Shown: positions 49,201 through 58,493, numbered from the stretch's first letter. The stretch: 64,000 bases of DNA from Oryzomonas japonica (GCF_008802365.1 NZ_VZQZ01000002.1:479829-543828); one strand, 5' to 3'. Made by a program: numbers and translations. Notes: a model not told the origin generated them from the letters alone.

Positions 49201-49710
49201 GTATTGCCCGGCCCGGGCCTGGGCAAGCGCCTCCTCGTCCAGGTCGCTGGCAAAGATCAGCACCTCGGCGGTACGATTCTGGCTCTCCAGATACTCCCTG
49301 ATCAGGATGGCCATGGAGTATGCCTCCTCACCCGTGGAGCAGCAGGGGTGCCAGATGCGCACCGGGTCGTCGGCATTCCGCCCCGCAAAGAGACGCGGGA
49401 TCACATCTCGGCCAAGAATTGCAAACGCCTCCGGGTCGCGGAAGAAGCCGGTCACCCCAATCAGGAACTCCCGGCAGAGGTCATGGGCTTCCTGGGGGTT
49501 CGCGTTCAGGAGGGCAAGGTAGTCCGCAACTTCACGCGCATTGTTCATCGCCATGCGCCGCTCGATCCGTCTTTGGATGGTATTGATCTTGTATGAACTG
49601 AAATCGTGTCCAGTCCAGGACTGCACCAGATCCAGTATTGCAGTTAAGTGTCCACCTCGTTCGGCAGAGCACGCCGGAAGGGAGGTATCAGTCGCGGACG
49701 TTTTACTCAT
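46210..49710 (-). CDS. CheR-PAS-histidine kinase fusion protein
   Basis: A 1166-residue cytoplasmic protein. Residues 20-290 form a CheR-like methyltransferase domain with HPCCSTGEEAYS as its SAM motif and LLVCRNGLIYL. A long coiled coil with NEELQATNEELETSKEEL-type heptads (about 455-565) follows, then three PAS domains (to about 920), a further coiled coil, and a kinase core with the likely phospho-His in NNIAHQWRQPLN and an HATPase domain ending GTGVGLFMS. It resembles CheB-CheR-PAS fusions known in bacteria but lacks the CheB part, and in the methyltransferase motif the usual FCRNV reads VCRNG. It lies between eno and pgi, convergent with eno; partner regulator unknown. Confidence 0.85.
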   Translation of the reverse strand: MSKTSATDTSLPACSAERGGHLTAILDLVQSWTGHDFSSYKINTIQRRIERRMAMNNAREVADYLALLNANPQEAHDLCREFLIGVTGFFRDPEAFAILGRDVIPRLFAGRNADDPVRIWHPCCSTGEEAYSMAILIREYLESQNRTAEVLIFASDLDEEALAQARAGQYSEAIEASVGPERLATWFTRTNGGYQVVRHLREMVVFAHHSLIKDPPFSRLDLLVCRNGLIYLTSDMQKRLIPLFHHALKPKGFLFLGASETIGQHTDMFIPVHKKWKIFQRRESGRSGETVFPFSVPVPKPAGAVRSSKAAHATEDDTPAERAEKMLVERYAPPWVMINEKYEVVHVSPHAGRFLEVPVGEPSRDILKMARKSLRPSLRASIHTAFGEQRQVVFRGVKIVDGDGESTVNVLVEPLVAASLGVTLAMVIFEPIRAPLTAPPAPGAEIAPGDDSSKDALIRQLEEQLCITHEQLQVTVEQLATSSEGFMSSSEELITINEEYQSMNEELQATNEELETSKEELQALNEELLGVNTELQQKVEELNRVNSDMENFFASSEIAAIFLDRQLAIKRFSPAMAAIFSLIPADLGRPFQHLAGKLDWPALSRDAIKVLGGHPIAEREVTTLKEGRCYLKRVLPYRNHEGVINGIVITLVDISGHKKAEETRARLAAIVESSDNAIISKGLDGRISTWNSSAERLFGYPAKEVIGKPISLLFPPELLAEEEQILGQLKVGERIDHLETVRLARDGRRIDVSLTASPVRDASGRITGASQIVRDITERRKEEEHARHLASFPQLDPHPVLEADASGGIVFANPAAQRFLETVGLAGEDAVRFLPPDVKEILEEWDGATESTLYREITIQERVFGETIQLIPRFNAVRMYAHEITKRKRAEEELLRAHDELEHRVAERTEELATALSSLRKETSERLHALEALRKKEQMLLQQSRLAAMGEMINNIAHQWRQPLNVLGLLVQQIRLFYGMEQFNQEFLDETVGKAMGLVNHMSQTIEDFRNFFKPDKEKVEFAIRDVVVKTLALVEESFKNQQVAVETQANANPMVSGYPNEYSQALLNILLNARDALLDKRPDDAKVVVTIGMEEGRSIVTITDNAGGIAGDTMGKIFEPYFTTKGPDKGTGVGLFMSKAIIEKNMNGRLTARNIADGAEFRIEV

Positions 49711-49895
49711 AGCAGACCCCTATCCTGAATTCGATCCCGTCAGAACGGATGCGACCTCATCCTGATTGCCCTGGAGAGGGGTCAGGTGACGGGCCGCTGC
49801 CTCTCGTGCCTTGAACCTAATAAAAACCCCGTGATGTTACAAGATAAAAGTAAGCATTCCCTGCATATTTTTTGTCCGGTCGCAACAAATCAGAG

Positions 49896-49942
49896 GACAA
49901 ACGGTCTGGCAACTTGACAAACGGTGTGGACAGGGCAAAATG
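49896..49942 (+). promoter_or_regulatory. pgi promoter with two direct repeats
   Basis: A TTGACA (49914-49919) with CAAAAT 16 bp further on lies upstream of pgi. The 14-mer GACAAACGGTSTGG occurs at 49896-49909 and again at 49916-49929, 20 bp apart, the second copy overlapping the -35 element; this spacing of about two helical turns suggests an operator. The rest of the gap 49711-49895 shows nothing else. Confidence 0.55.
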
Positions 49943-49976
49943 GCTCTGACGTTTACGACCAAAACCGGAGGTTATC

Positions 49977-51566
49977 ATGGGCGATCCCACACTTTGGAAG
50001 CGTTATACCACCCATCTCTGCTTGTGTCCGAAGCTGGGGTTGTCTCTGGATATCAGCCGCATGGGGTTCCCTGAAGCGTTTCCGGATCACATGGAACCGT
50101 CCATGCAACGTGCCTTCACCGCCATGAAGGAATTGGAGGCCGGCGCCGTGGCCAATCCGGACGAACAGCGCATGGTGGGGCACTACTGGCTGAGAAACAC
50201 CGCCCTCGCTCCGACCGGCGAGATTCGGGACCAGATTGCGTCGGCCCTTGACCAGATCAAAACCTTCAGCAAACACATCCACTCCGGCATCATAACATCT
50301 CAAAACAACGAAACATTCAAAAATATTCTCATCATCGGCATCGGCGGTTCGGCCTTGGGACCGCAGTTCGTGGCCGAGGCCCTCGGCATGGCCGGCGACC
50401 GGATGAGGCCCTCGTTCCTCGACAACACCGATCCCGACGGCATGGACCGGGTGTTCGCCGAACTGGGGGACGACCTGGGTCGCACCCTGGCGGTCGTCAT
50501 CTCCAAGAGCGGCTCTACCAAGGAGACCCGTAACGGCATGCTGGAGGCCCAGGCCGCCTACCGGCGCGCAGGGTTGGAGTTCGCCCGCCATGCCGTGGCC
50601 GTGACCGGCGCCGGAAGCGAACTGGACAGGCTCGCCGCCGCAGAAGGGTGGATCGCCCGCTTCCCCATGTGGGACTGGGTCGGCGGCCGGACCTCCGTGA
50701 CCTCTGCGGTCGGCCTGCTCCCGGCAGCCCTGCAGGGGCTCGACATCACGGCCCTGCTGGCCGGTGCCGCGGCCTGCGACGCCGTCACCCGCCAGACGGA
50801 GACCCGACAGAACCCCGCCGCGCTCATGGCCCTGATGTGGCACTACGCCACAAACGGGCGCGGGGAGAAGGACATGGTCATGCTCCCCTACAAGGACCGG
50901 CTGCTGCTCTTCTCCCGCTACCTGCAACAGTTGATCATGGAGTCCATCGGCAAGGAAGCGGACCTGGAGGGGAACATCGTCAACCAGGGCATGACGGTCT
51001 ATGGCAACAAGGGGGCCACCGACCAGCACGCCTATGTACAGCAGTTGCGCGAGGGGGTGGCCAACTTCTTCGTGACCTTCGTGGAGGTATTGCACGACCG
51101 CGAGGGAGCATCGGTGCCGGTGGAGGAAGGGATTACCAGCGGAGATTTCCTGTTCGGCTTTTTCCAGGGAACCCGCCAGGCGCTGTACGAGAAGGGGCGC
51201 GAATCCATGACCATCACCGTGGAGCGGATCGACGCCTTTACGGTGGGCGTCCTGATCGCCCTGTTCGAGCGCACCGTCGGCCTGTACGCCAGCCTGATCA
51301 ATGTCAACGCCTACCACCAGCCCGGGGTCGAGGCGGGGAAAAAGGCTGCCGGTGCGGTCATAGCCCTGCAAAAGGAGATCGTGGGACTGCTTGGGAAGGG
51401 ACAAAACCCCATGACAGCGGACGAGGTCGCCGCAAGCCTCGGCAAGCCGGAGGCGGTGGAGCAGGTCTTCGCCATCCTGCGGCATCTGGCGGCCAATCCT
51501 GATCGGGGTGTTGCGGCGGTATGCGAGGGGAATGTCGGCGAGTGGCGATTTAGGGCGAAGCAATAA
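49977..51566 (+). CDS. pgi: Glucose-6-phosphate isomerase
   Basis: Pgi interconverts glucose-6-phosphate and fructose-6-phosphate. The 529-residue product shows [27 protein letters not shown] for phosphate binding, and the catalytic Glu region [22 protein letters not shown]. The family is divergent from the Escherichia coli form and resembles those of Geobacter and other delta-proteobacteria. The ATG follows a CGGAGG ribosome site. Monocistronic, ending at the repeat element that separates it from convergent hrpB. Confidence 0.95.
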   Translation: MGDPTLWKRYTTHLCLCPKLGLSLDISRMGFPEAFPDHMEPSMQRAFTAMKELEAGAVANPDEQRMVGHYWLRNTALAPTGEIRDQIASALDQIKTFSKHIHSGIITSQNNETFKNILIIGIGGSALGPQFVAEALGMAGDRMRPSFLDNTDPDGMDRVFAELGDDLGRTLAVVISKSGSTKETRNGMLEAQAAYRRAGLEFARHAVAVTGAGSELDRLAAAEGWIARFPMWDWVGGRTSVTSAVGLLPAALQGLDITALLAGAAACDAVTRQTETRQNPAALMALMWHYATNGRGEKDMVMLPYKDRLLLFSRYLQQLIMESIGKEADLEGNIVNQGMTVYGNKGATDQHAYVQQLREGVANFFVTFVEVLHDREGASVPVEEGITSGDFLFGFFQGTRQALYEKGRESMTITVERIDAFTVGVLIALFERTVGLYASLINVNAYHQPGVEAGKKAAGAVIALQKEIVGLLGKGQNPMTADEVAASLGKPEAVEQVFAILRHLAANPDRGVAAVCEGNVGEWRFRAKQ

Positions 51567-51575
51567 ACAAACTAA

Positions 51576-51712
51576 CTTCTGCCACAGAGACACGGAGACA
51601 CGGAGAAAGTCAAAAACATAAATTCTCAAAATAAGTTGTTCATGGACCCAAAGCCTGTATTTTGAATTTTTCTGTGAACCTCTGTGTCTCCGTGTCTCTG
51701 TGGCAGATTTTC
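51576..51712. repeat. Intergenic inverted-repeat element, copy 2
   Basis: The arm TGCCACAGAGACACGGAG (51580-51597, then GACACGGAG again) is repeated in inverted orientation at about 51678-51707, with 25 or more matching bases and about 65 AT-rich bases between. It fills the gap between convergent pgi and hrpB and is related to the element at 29506-29666. Each arm holds an 8-9 bp tandem unit (GAGACACG). Confidence 0.8.
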
Positions 51713-51722
51713 GTTTCCAGAT

Positions 51723-54260
51723 TCAGTGACCCCGCGGTTTCGTCCGCCGCGTCGGCTGGGCGCTCCAGGGGTCGTCCGGCCAGGGGTGTTTGGGATACCG
51801 CCCCTTCAACTCCTTTTTCACCTCATGGTAGGCGCCGTTCCAAAACCCTTTCAGATCCCGCGTGACCTGTATCGGCCTCCCGGCCGGCGACAGGAGGTGC
51901 AGCAGCACCCCGACCCTTCCCCTGGCAATGGTCGGCGTATCCGACAACCCGAACAGCTCTTGCAGCTTCACCGCCAGTACCGGCCACTCCCCGACCGCAT
52001 AATCGAGCCTGATACGGGAACCGCTCGGCACCTCCAGGTGCGTGGGGGCCAATTCGTCCAAAAGTCGCTGGCGGCGGTAGTCCAACAGCCCGAGCAGCAG
52101 CGGGGCAACATTCAGCGCCCGCAACTGTTGGGCGGTGCGCGCCCCTGCCACATGGGGCCCCAGCCACTCCTCCAGCGTCTCAAGCAGGTTTTCGTCCGTC
52201 AGGTCCGGCCACCCTTCTTCCGGCACGGCCTTGCGCAGAAGCGCCACCCGCCCCTGTACCCGCCGGACCGTATCATCCATGTCCAACAGTTCCAGGCGGG
52301 ATGCCCGCACCGCTTCCAGGACCACGGGGCAGAGCTCCTCACTGCCGGGGGTGTAGGGGGTTGACGTAAGCCTGAGCGCGCCGATGCACTCCTCCCTGGC
52401 CGCCACCACACGTTTTTCCCGCTCGTTCCAGGCGATTGTGCTCCGCTGGACGATCAGCCCGGCGCATTCCTGGCGCAGAAGGTCCTCTCCAACCTCCGAG
52501 GCCAGGTGGATGATCCCTTCATCCTGACCGCCGCCGTCCACATCCACCGCCACGATGTATTCGGCCTTCCGCGCCACACTGCGGGGCGAGAGCCGGGCGC
52601 CCCGGCCGCTTGCCAGCAGATAACGCCCCTCCCCATCCCCGCGGCGCCGGGCCAGCCGGTCGGGATAAGCGGCCAACAGCAGCCGGGCTGTCGCCTCATC
52701 CGTATCGCCCGGCCGATCCTTGCCGGCGGCGGGCCTCAACAGGCGTTCCAACTGACGACTCACCCGCTCCACCGCTTTCAGGCTAGCCGCGTCGGCCCGT
52801 TCTCCGCCGGAACCGCCCTTGCGCCAAGCGTGCAGGCATTCCAGACGTTCCACGATGTCCGACGGCCCCACACGGGGTGCGCGCTCGCCTCCGGCCGTTC
52901 GGAAGATGTCCCGCTCGGAGACCAACGCCGCCAGATCGCAGCCGAGCCGCGCACAGCCCAGCTCCTGGGCCCGCAGCAACAGGCGGCTCAGGCGTGGGTG
53001 GAGCGGCAGACGGATCATGGACCGCCCCTGGGGGGTGATGCGCCCCTGGACATCCAGGACTTCCAGGTCGGCCAGCAGTTGCCGCCCTACGGCCAGGGAC
53101 GCAGCCGGGGGCGGATCGAGCCACGCCAAGTCTTTGGGATCGTGAACGCCCCAGGCGGCCAGTTCCAATACCAGCGGCGACAGGTCGGTATTCAGAATCT
53201 CCGGCGGGGTGTGGGGCGTCATGGCGCTCAGGGTGTGGCGGCTGAACAGGCGATAACAGGCCCCCGGCCCGAGCCTGCCCGCCCTCCCCTTGCGCTGTTC
53301 GGCGGAGGAGGCGGATTCGCGCACCGTGACCAGCCGGTTCATGCCGCTGGCCGGGTCAAAGCGGAGCCTCCGCGAGAGGCCGCTGTCGATCACCGTCCGC
53401 ACCCCCTCTATGGTCAGGCTGGTCTCGGCGATGCTGGTGGCCAGCACCACCTTGCGCTGCCTGCCGGGTTGAATGGCCCGCTGCTGTTCATCAAAGGGGA
53501 GATCGCCGTAGAGTTGATGGACCGCAATCCCCCTCTCCCCTAAGCCGCATCCGGCCAGCAGGGAGGCGCAGATGCGGATCTCGCCGCTGCCGGGGAGAAA
53601 CGCCAACAGGTCCCCCTCGGTCTCGTGCAGCGCCCGCTGGATGGCGGCGACCATACGGTCGGGAAGCCGCGCAGGCGAGCGTTCATCCAGGTAGATTTCC
53701 TCCACCGGAAAGGAGCGGCCGGCAGAGCTCAGCACCGGTGCTCCCCCCATGAGACGCGCCAGGGGTTCCACGTCCAGGGTGGCCGACATAACCAGAATCT
53801 TCAGATCCGGCCGTACCTGGCGCTGCACATCCAGGCAGAGCGCCAGCCCCAGGTCGGCCTGGATGCTCCGTTCATGGAACTCGTCGAAGATCACCATCCC
53901 CACCCCTTCCAGCAGGGGATCGTTCTGAATGCGGCGGGTCAGAATACCCTCGGTGACTACCTCGACCCGGGTGGCGGACGACACCCGGCTCTCGAAACGG
54001 ATCGAATAGCCCACCGTGTGGCCTGCCTCCTCCCCCAGGATGCGCGCCATCCAACGGGCAGCCGATGCCGCGGCGAGACGGCGCGGCTCCAGCATGACGA
54101 TGCGGCCCGCTTCGGGCGGGATGATGTCCAGCAGTGCCAGGGGAACACGGGTAGTCTTGCCGGCGCCGGGTGGGGCATGCAAAACGATGCACGGGGACGT
54201 GCGGGCGGTCATGAGGAGACGGGGAAGGATGTGGTCAATGGGGAGCGGTGTCGTGGTCAC
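51723..54260 (-). CDS. hrpB: HrpB, DEAH-box ATP-dependent helicase
   Basis: The 845-residue helicase has Walker A-like APPGAGKTTRVPL, a DEFHE motif II (IFDEFHERS), SATLD motif III, motif VI (QRKGRAGRLG), and the HrpB-specific C-terminal domain. Its substrate is not settled for the family. It starts with a GTG that overlaps the stop of the CDF gene (GTGA), so it is translated with it. Confidence 0.93.
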   Translation of the reverse strand: MTTTPLPIDHILPRLLMTARTSPCIVLHAPPGAGKTTRVPLALLDIIPPEAGRIVMLEPRRLAAASAARWMARILGEEAGHTVGYSIRFESRVSSATRVEVVTEGILTRRIQNDPLLEGVGMVIFDEFHERSIQADLGLALCLDVQRQVRPDLKILVMSATLDVEPLARLMGGAPVLSSAGRSFPVEEIYLDERSPARLPDRMVAAIQRALHETEGDLLAFLPGSGEIRICASLLAGCGLGERGIAVHQLYGDLPFDEQQRAIQPGRQRKVVLATSIAETSLTIEGVRTVIDSGLSRRLRFDPASGMNRLVTVRESASSAEQRKGRAGRLGPGACYRLFSRHTLSAMTPHTPPEILNTDLSPLVLELAAWGVHDPKDLAWLDPPPAASLAVGRQLLADLEVLDVQGRITPQGRSMIRLPLHPRLSRLLLRAQELGCARLGCDLAALVSERDIFRTAGGERAPRVGPSDIVERLECLHAWRKGGSGGERADAASLKAVERVSRQLERLLRPAAGKDRPGDTDEATARLLLAAYPDRLARRRGDGEGRYLLASGRGARLSPRSVARKAEYIVAVDVDGGGQDEGIIHLASEVGEDLLRQECAGLIVQRSTIAWNEREKRVVAAREECIGALRLTSTPYTPGSEELCPVVLEAVRASRLELLDMDDTVRRVQGRVALLRKAVPEEGWPDLTDENLLETLEEWLGPHVAGARTAQQLRALNVAPLLLGLLDYRRQRLLDELAPTHLEVPSGSRIRLDYAVGEWPVLAVKLQELFGLSDTPTIARGRVGVLLHLLSPAGRPIQVTRDLKGFWNGAYHEVKKELKGRYPKHPWPDDPWSAQPTRRTKPRGH

Positions 54261-55156
54261 AGCCTGATCAGGTCCTCATGTGCCTCGTCATGGGGGTTGA
54301 TGTGGATCATCACGTCGCCCACATTGGGAAACCCCTGGAAGATGAGCTTCTTCACCCGGGTAGCAACATCGTGGGACTCCTTGACCGTCATGGCGGGGTC
54401 CATATCCAATTTGAGATCGATGATCATGTACTGACCCGAACGGCGGGCGCGGATGCCGTGGACATGCTCCACCCGGGCCACGCTCTCCGCCAGGCGGGTG
54501 ACCTCACTCACAAAATCCGGCGGGGCGGCGCCGTCCATCAGGTCGTTGGCCGATTCCCGGAAGGTCTGGAAACCGATGTGCAGGATGAAAAAAGAGGTCA
54601 GGCCGGCCGCCAGGGGGTCCATGATCCCCCAGCCGAAGTAGGCCCCTCCTACGCCGACCAGGGTTGAGACCGACGTTATGGCATCCTTGCGGTGATCCTT
54701 GGCAACCGCCAGAAGCGCGGGACTCTCCAGACGTGCGCCGGTTTTTTGCGAGAAACGGTAGAGCCATTCCTTGATGATGATGGTGATAAAAGCCGCAAAA
54801 ACGGCGATCAGGCCAGGAGATTTGAAGTCGCGGTCGATGATGGCATGGACTGATTCAACCAGTATCCAACTGCCGGTAATGACAATAACCAGGGAGACAA
54901 ACAGCGCCGCCAGGCTTTCAGCCCGGCCATGGCCGTAGGGATGCTTCTCATCGAAGGGTTTGCGGCCCAGCTTGAGTGCTACCATGGTGGAAAACAGGGC
55001 GACGAAATCGCAGGCGCTCTCGATGCCGTCGGCAAACACGGCGTCCGAACGCCCCCAGTAGCCGGCGGCCAGTTTGAAGACCATCAGCACCGCATTGACC
55101 CAGAAGCCGATGCGGATGATACTCTCCGCCTGATCAAAACGTTCATTGCGCTGCAT
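54257..55156 (-). CDS. Cation diffusion facilitator (CDF) transporter
   Basis: The 299-residue protein has six transmembrane helices and a cytoplasmic C-terminal domain. The metal-site motifs ADGIESACDF in helix 2 and AKDHRKDAITS in helix 5 (HxxxD) are both present, so it is probably an active H+-coupled Zn, Fe or Mn exporter; the exact metal cannot be told. It lies 3 bp after recJ and overlaps hrpB. Confidence 0.9.
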   Translation of the reverse strand: MQRNERFDQAESIIRIGFWVNAVLMVFKLAAGYWGRSDAVFADGIESACDFVALFSTMVALKLGRKPFDEKHPYGHGRAESLAALFVSLVIVITGSWILVESVHAIIDRDFKSPGLIAVFAAFITIIIKEWLYRFSQKTGARLESPALLAVAKDHRKDAITSVSTLVGVGGAYFGWGIMDPLAAGLTSFFILHIGFQTFRESANDLMDGAAPPDFVSEVTRLAESVARVEHVHGIRARRSGQYMIIDLKLDMDPAMTVKESHDVATRVKKLIFQGFPNVGDVMIHINPHDEAHEDLIRL

Positions 55157-55159
55157 GCA

Positions 55160-56866
55160 TCACTCCGTGGGGCGTAGGTCCTTCACCCGCAACTGCAGGG
55201 TGGAGTTGCCGTTCCATTCGTTCATCTCCGGAAAAAACGCTATATCAACCATACCAGGGAGTTCCCGGGACGCAAGACGGAAGGCGATGGCGTTGAAGTG
55301 GCACCCTCCCCCGGCCAGCCGCAGCTTCAAATGCCCGTCTCCCACCACGCGATGTTCCAAGACCCGGAGCCCGCGCATGAGCAGCACCGGTTCGGGGTTG
55401 CCGGCGCCAAAGGGTTCCAGCCGTTTCAGCTCCCGTGCCAGTTCCGGCGTGATATCTCCCGGCTGTGCTTCGGCATCCACATCCAACTGCGCCACGAGAT
55501 CATCCTCCGTCAAGAGCCGGGCCGCTTCGGCCTCGAAGGCGGCGGCAAAGGCGGTGACCGCGTCTGCCCGCAGACCTACCCCCGCGGCGTACCGATGACC
55601 GCCGAAACGTTCCAGGAAAGGAGAGCAGGCCGTGACGGCATCCAGCAGGTGAAAACCGGTGATGCTGCGGCCCGATCCCTTGGCGCTGCCCTCCTCGTCA
55701 AGACTGATCAGGATCGTCGGCCGGTGATACCGTTCCACCAGACGCGAGGCCACAATCCCCACCACCCCCTGATGCCAGTTTTGGGAGGCCAGGACAATGC
55801 TGCGGCAATCGGGGTAAGCCCCGGACGTCTCAACCATTTCAATCGCTTCATCCAGGATGCGCCGTTCGGTGGCCTGGCGCTCGGCGTTGGCAGCCTCCAG
55901 ATCCTCGGCGATCCCCTGGCACTCTGTCTGATCCGCGCTCAACAGCAGATCGACACCCGGAACGGCGCTTTCCATACGGCCTGCGGCGTTCAGGCGCGGA
56001 GCGAGGCGGAAGCCAACCTGTCCGCAACTCACCCCGCCCGTCACACCGGCGACCCGTTTGAGCGCCTGGATGCCAGGCTTTGTGGTGGCGGAGAGCTGTT
56101 TAAGGCCGTGAAAAGCAAATATGCGGTTCTGCCCGGTGAGAGGGACCACATCGGCGATGGTACCCAAGGCCACCAGATCGAGCCATTCCCGCAGGTCCGG
56201 CTCGCTGCCCCCCGTGAAGGCTCCCTCGTCACGCAGGGCCATGCGCAGGGCCACCAGCAGATTGAAGGCCACTCCGACCCCGGCCAGGGACTTGAAGGGG
56301 TAGGGACAGCCGGGTTGCATCGGGTTTACCACGGCAGCGGCATCCGGAAGCGTTTCCTTGGGGACGTGGTGATCGACAACGATCAGGTCGATCCCCTGCT
56401 CACGGCAGAACAGCGCCTCTTCAACCGCCGTAATGCCGCAGTCCACCGATACGATCAGTTTTGCCCCCAGGGCAATGATCCCCTGAATGGCCTCCCGGTT
56501 CAGCCCGTAGCCGTCATCGAAACGGTTCGGAATGAAATAGCGGCAGGAAAAGCCGGTCTGCCGCAGAAAGGAGACCAGGAGGGCGGTGCCCGAGATGCCG
56601 TCCACGTCGTAATCGCCGTAGATGCAGATGGTGTCCCGGTTGCGGCGTGCCGCCAACAGCCGCTTGACCGCCGCCTCCATCCCCCGCAACAGAAGCGGGT
56701 CGAGCATGTCAGAGAGTGACGGCGCCAGGAACGGGCCTGCTTCCTTGGCGGTTTCGATCCCCCTGGCGGCAAGCACGGCGGCCGTGAGCCGGTGCAGGGC
56801 AAGGTCGGTGCCGAGACGCTCAACCGTTGCCGCAGCTATCTTTTTCGTATTCCATTTTTTGTGCAA
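55160..56866 (-). CDS. recJ: RecJ, single-strand DNA-specific exonuclease
   Basis: This 568-residue 5-prime to 3-prime exonuclease has the DHH-family motifs GDYDVDGISGTA, SVDCGI, VVDHH and a C-terminal DHHA1 domain with GGHRYAAGVGL. It acts in RecF recombination and mismatch repair. The TTG at 56866, behind AAGGA, starts the frame. First gene of recJ-CDF-hrpB, transcribed away from the terminator at 56908. Confidence 0.94.
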   Translation of the reverse strand: MHKKWNTKKIAAATVERLGTDLALHRLTAAVLAARGIETAKEAGPFLAPSLSDMLDPLLLRGMEAAVKRLLAARRNRDTICIYGDYDVDGISGTALLVSFLRQTGFSCRYFIPNRFDDGYGLNREAIQGIIALGAKLIVSVDCGITAVEEALFCREQGIDLIVVDHHVPKETLPDAAAVVNPMQPGCPYPFKSLAGVGVAFNLLVALRMALRDEGAFTGGSEPDLREWLDLVALGTIADVVPLTGQNRIFAFHGLKQLSATTKPGIQALKRVAGVTGGVSCGQVGFRLAPRLNAAGRMESAVPGVDLLLSADQTECQGIAEDLEAANAERQATERRILDEAIEMVETSGAYPDCRSIVLASQNWHQGVVGIVASRLVERYHRPTILISLDEEGSAKGSGRSITGFHLLDAVTACSPFLERFGGHRYAAGVGLRADAVTAFAAAFEAEAARLLTEDDLVAQLDVDAEAQPGDITPELARELKRLEPFGAGNPEPVLLMRGLRVLEHRVVGDGHLKLRLAGGGCHFNAIAFRLASRELPGMVDIAFFPEMNEWNGNSTLQLRVKDLRPTE

Positions 56867-56907
56867 ATCAGGTCATCCTTGCCCGGCGCCTTGACCAATG
56901 CCCGGGT

Positions 56908-56944
56908 AAAAAAAATCCCCCGTCAGGCGGGGGATTTTTTTGTT
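56908..56944 (-). terminator. Rho-independent terminator upstream of recJ
   Basis: ATCCCCC-GTCAGG-CGGGGGAT with A and T tracts on the two sides gives a symmetric hairpin able to stop transcription in both directions. It ends the transcript of the TPR gene. Confidence 0.88.
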
Positions 56945-57519
56945 TATTTCGTGGCCGGCGGTGTTCCCTTACTGTACTGCTCGATCATGCCCTTGATCTG
57001 AATGGCGGTGGCGCTGGTCGGATCCACCTCAATGTATTTTTTCCAGTACGGCAACCCCTTTTCCGGCTGTTTCATGTCGACGGCGTAGACGATTCCCATA
57101 TTATACAAGCTCTGGAGATGCTTGGGGTCAAGCGTCAGAGCCTTGCCAAAGTTGACAATTGCCTTGTCGTACCACCCCACCCGGCGGTACATGACCCCCT
57201 GGTCGGTAAGAACGTTGGTGTTGTTCGGGTCCAACTCCAACGCCTTGGCGTAGGCGCCGATAGCTTTCTGAGCCTGGTCGGTATCAAAATAGTCGTTACC
57301 CAGAGAAATCCAGACCGTAACATTTTTGGGGTCTTGGGCAACGACTTTCTCCGCTTCGGCAATACGGCGGGCGTAATCGGTCGGGCTGCCGGAGCCGGCC
57401 GGGATAGCCGGCATGGCCTGCTCTTGTTTATGGGTGGAGCTGATACTGAACACGAGATAACCGCCCAAAAGACCGGCTACCAACGCTACAACAGCTATGA
57501 TTATATTTTCGTTTTTCAA
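56944..57519 (-). CDS. Membrane-anchored TPR protein
   Basis: This 191-residue protein has an N-terminal hydrophobic anchor (residues 5-27, GGYLVF) and three to four TPR units (NVTVWISLGNDYFDTDQAQKAIGAYAKALELDPNN and repeats). It probably sits in the inner membrane with the TPR part outside. The TTG start is supported by an AAGGAG ribosome site. It follows secF, so it may be made with SecDF, but a specific role is unknown. Confidence 0.8.
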   Translation of the reverse strand: MKNENIIIAVVALVAGLLGGYLVFSISSTHKQEQAMPAIPAGSGSPTDYARRIAEAEKVVAQDPKNVTVWISLGNDYFDTDQAQKAIGAYAKALELDPNNTNVLTDQGVMYRRVGWYDKAIVNFGKALTLDPKHLQSLYNMGIVYAVDMKQPEKGLPYWKKYIEVDPTSATAIQIKGMIEQYSKGTPPATK

Positions 57520-57557
57520 TGGCTGTTTCTCCTTCAGAATTTCAGTCCCTGAGTCGG

Positions 57558-58484
57558 TCAGGCCTTGCTACCCTGTTTTGCCAGAGCGCGATTTTCCAGC
57601 AGGACCACGATGGGGCTGGCAACGAAGACAGATGAATAGGTGCCAACCAGTACGCCGACCAGGAGGGCAAGCGAGAAGTCGTGGATCACTTCGCCGCCGA
57701 ACAGGAACAGCGATGCTGCCGCGAGAAAAACGGTCGTGGAGGTGACAATGGTACGGGATAGCACCTCATTGATGCTCTCGTTGAAGATGGTCTGCATCGC
57801 CCCTTTGAGGTTTTTGTGCAGATTCTCGCGAATGCGGTCGAACACGACCACCGTGTCGGTCAGGGAATAACCGGCAATGGTCAGCACCGCGGTGATGAAC
57901 AGCAGGTTTATTTCCTTGTTGAACAGGTAAAAGACCGCAAACATGGCCAGACAGTCGTGGATGGTCGCCACGGTGGCGCCGATGCCGAACTTGAAGTCAA
58001 AACGCCAGGCGATGTACAGGATGATGCCCAGAAGCGAAATAGCTACCGCCACCAGGGTGTCTTTGCGCAGCTTGTCGCCGATGGAGGGGCCGATCTCGGT
58101 GGTGCTCTCCACGACATAAGGATTATCGGCAAACTCGCTGGTGAAGGAAGCCTTGACAGCATCGGCGGACTTGCCGACAGCAGCTCCGGCGTTCTTGTCG
58201 ATCTTGATCAACAGCTTATTGCCTTCCTTGATCTCCTGCAAATCGACCCGGGCGATGCCGTGCTTGTGAAGCGCCGTACGCGCATCCGCCATTGCTATCG
58301 GCTTGGCGAACTTGAGCTGCATGGAGGTGCCGCCGGAGAAGTCGATCCCCATGTTGGCCGCACCGCGGGTAATCTGAACGAGGCCGATAATGCCCAGAAT
58401 GGCGATGATCGACGATATGACGAAGGAAATGTTGCGTTTTCCGATAAAATCTATGTTGGTCTTGCCCAGAAGATGCAAATGCAT
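57558..58484 (-). CDS. secF: SecF, protein-export membrane protein
   Basis: The 308-residue protein has six helices, the conserved GIDFSGGTSMQLKF near the N-terminus and the family signature DTVVVFDRIREN. It acts with SecD as a proton-driven pump that helps proteins leave the translocon. A GGGGGAG ribosome site is present; it starts 9 bp after secD. Confidence 0.95.
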   Translation of the reverse strand: MHLHLLGKTNIDFIGKRNISFVISSIIAILGIIGLVQITRGAANMGIDFSGGTSMQLKFAKPIAMADARTALHKHGIARVDLQEIKEGNKLLIKIDKNAGAAVGKSADAVKASFTSEFADNPYVVESTTEIGPSIGDKLRKDTLVAVAISLLGIILYIAWRFDFKFGIGATVATIHDCLAMFAVFYLFNKEINLLFITAVLTIAGYSLTDTVVVFDRIRENLHKNLKGAMQTIFNESINEVLSRTIVTSTTVFLAAASLFLFGGEVIHDFSLALLVGVLVGTYSSVFVASPIVVLLENRALAKQGSKA

Positions 58485-58493
58485 GTGCTCCCC

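Noticed and set aside
49711..49976. c-di-GMP (GEMM) riboswitch in the pgi or pilA leaders
   Set aside because: GEMM riboswitches are common in Geobacter, but I found neither the conserved core bases nor the paired arms in these leaders or in other gaps.
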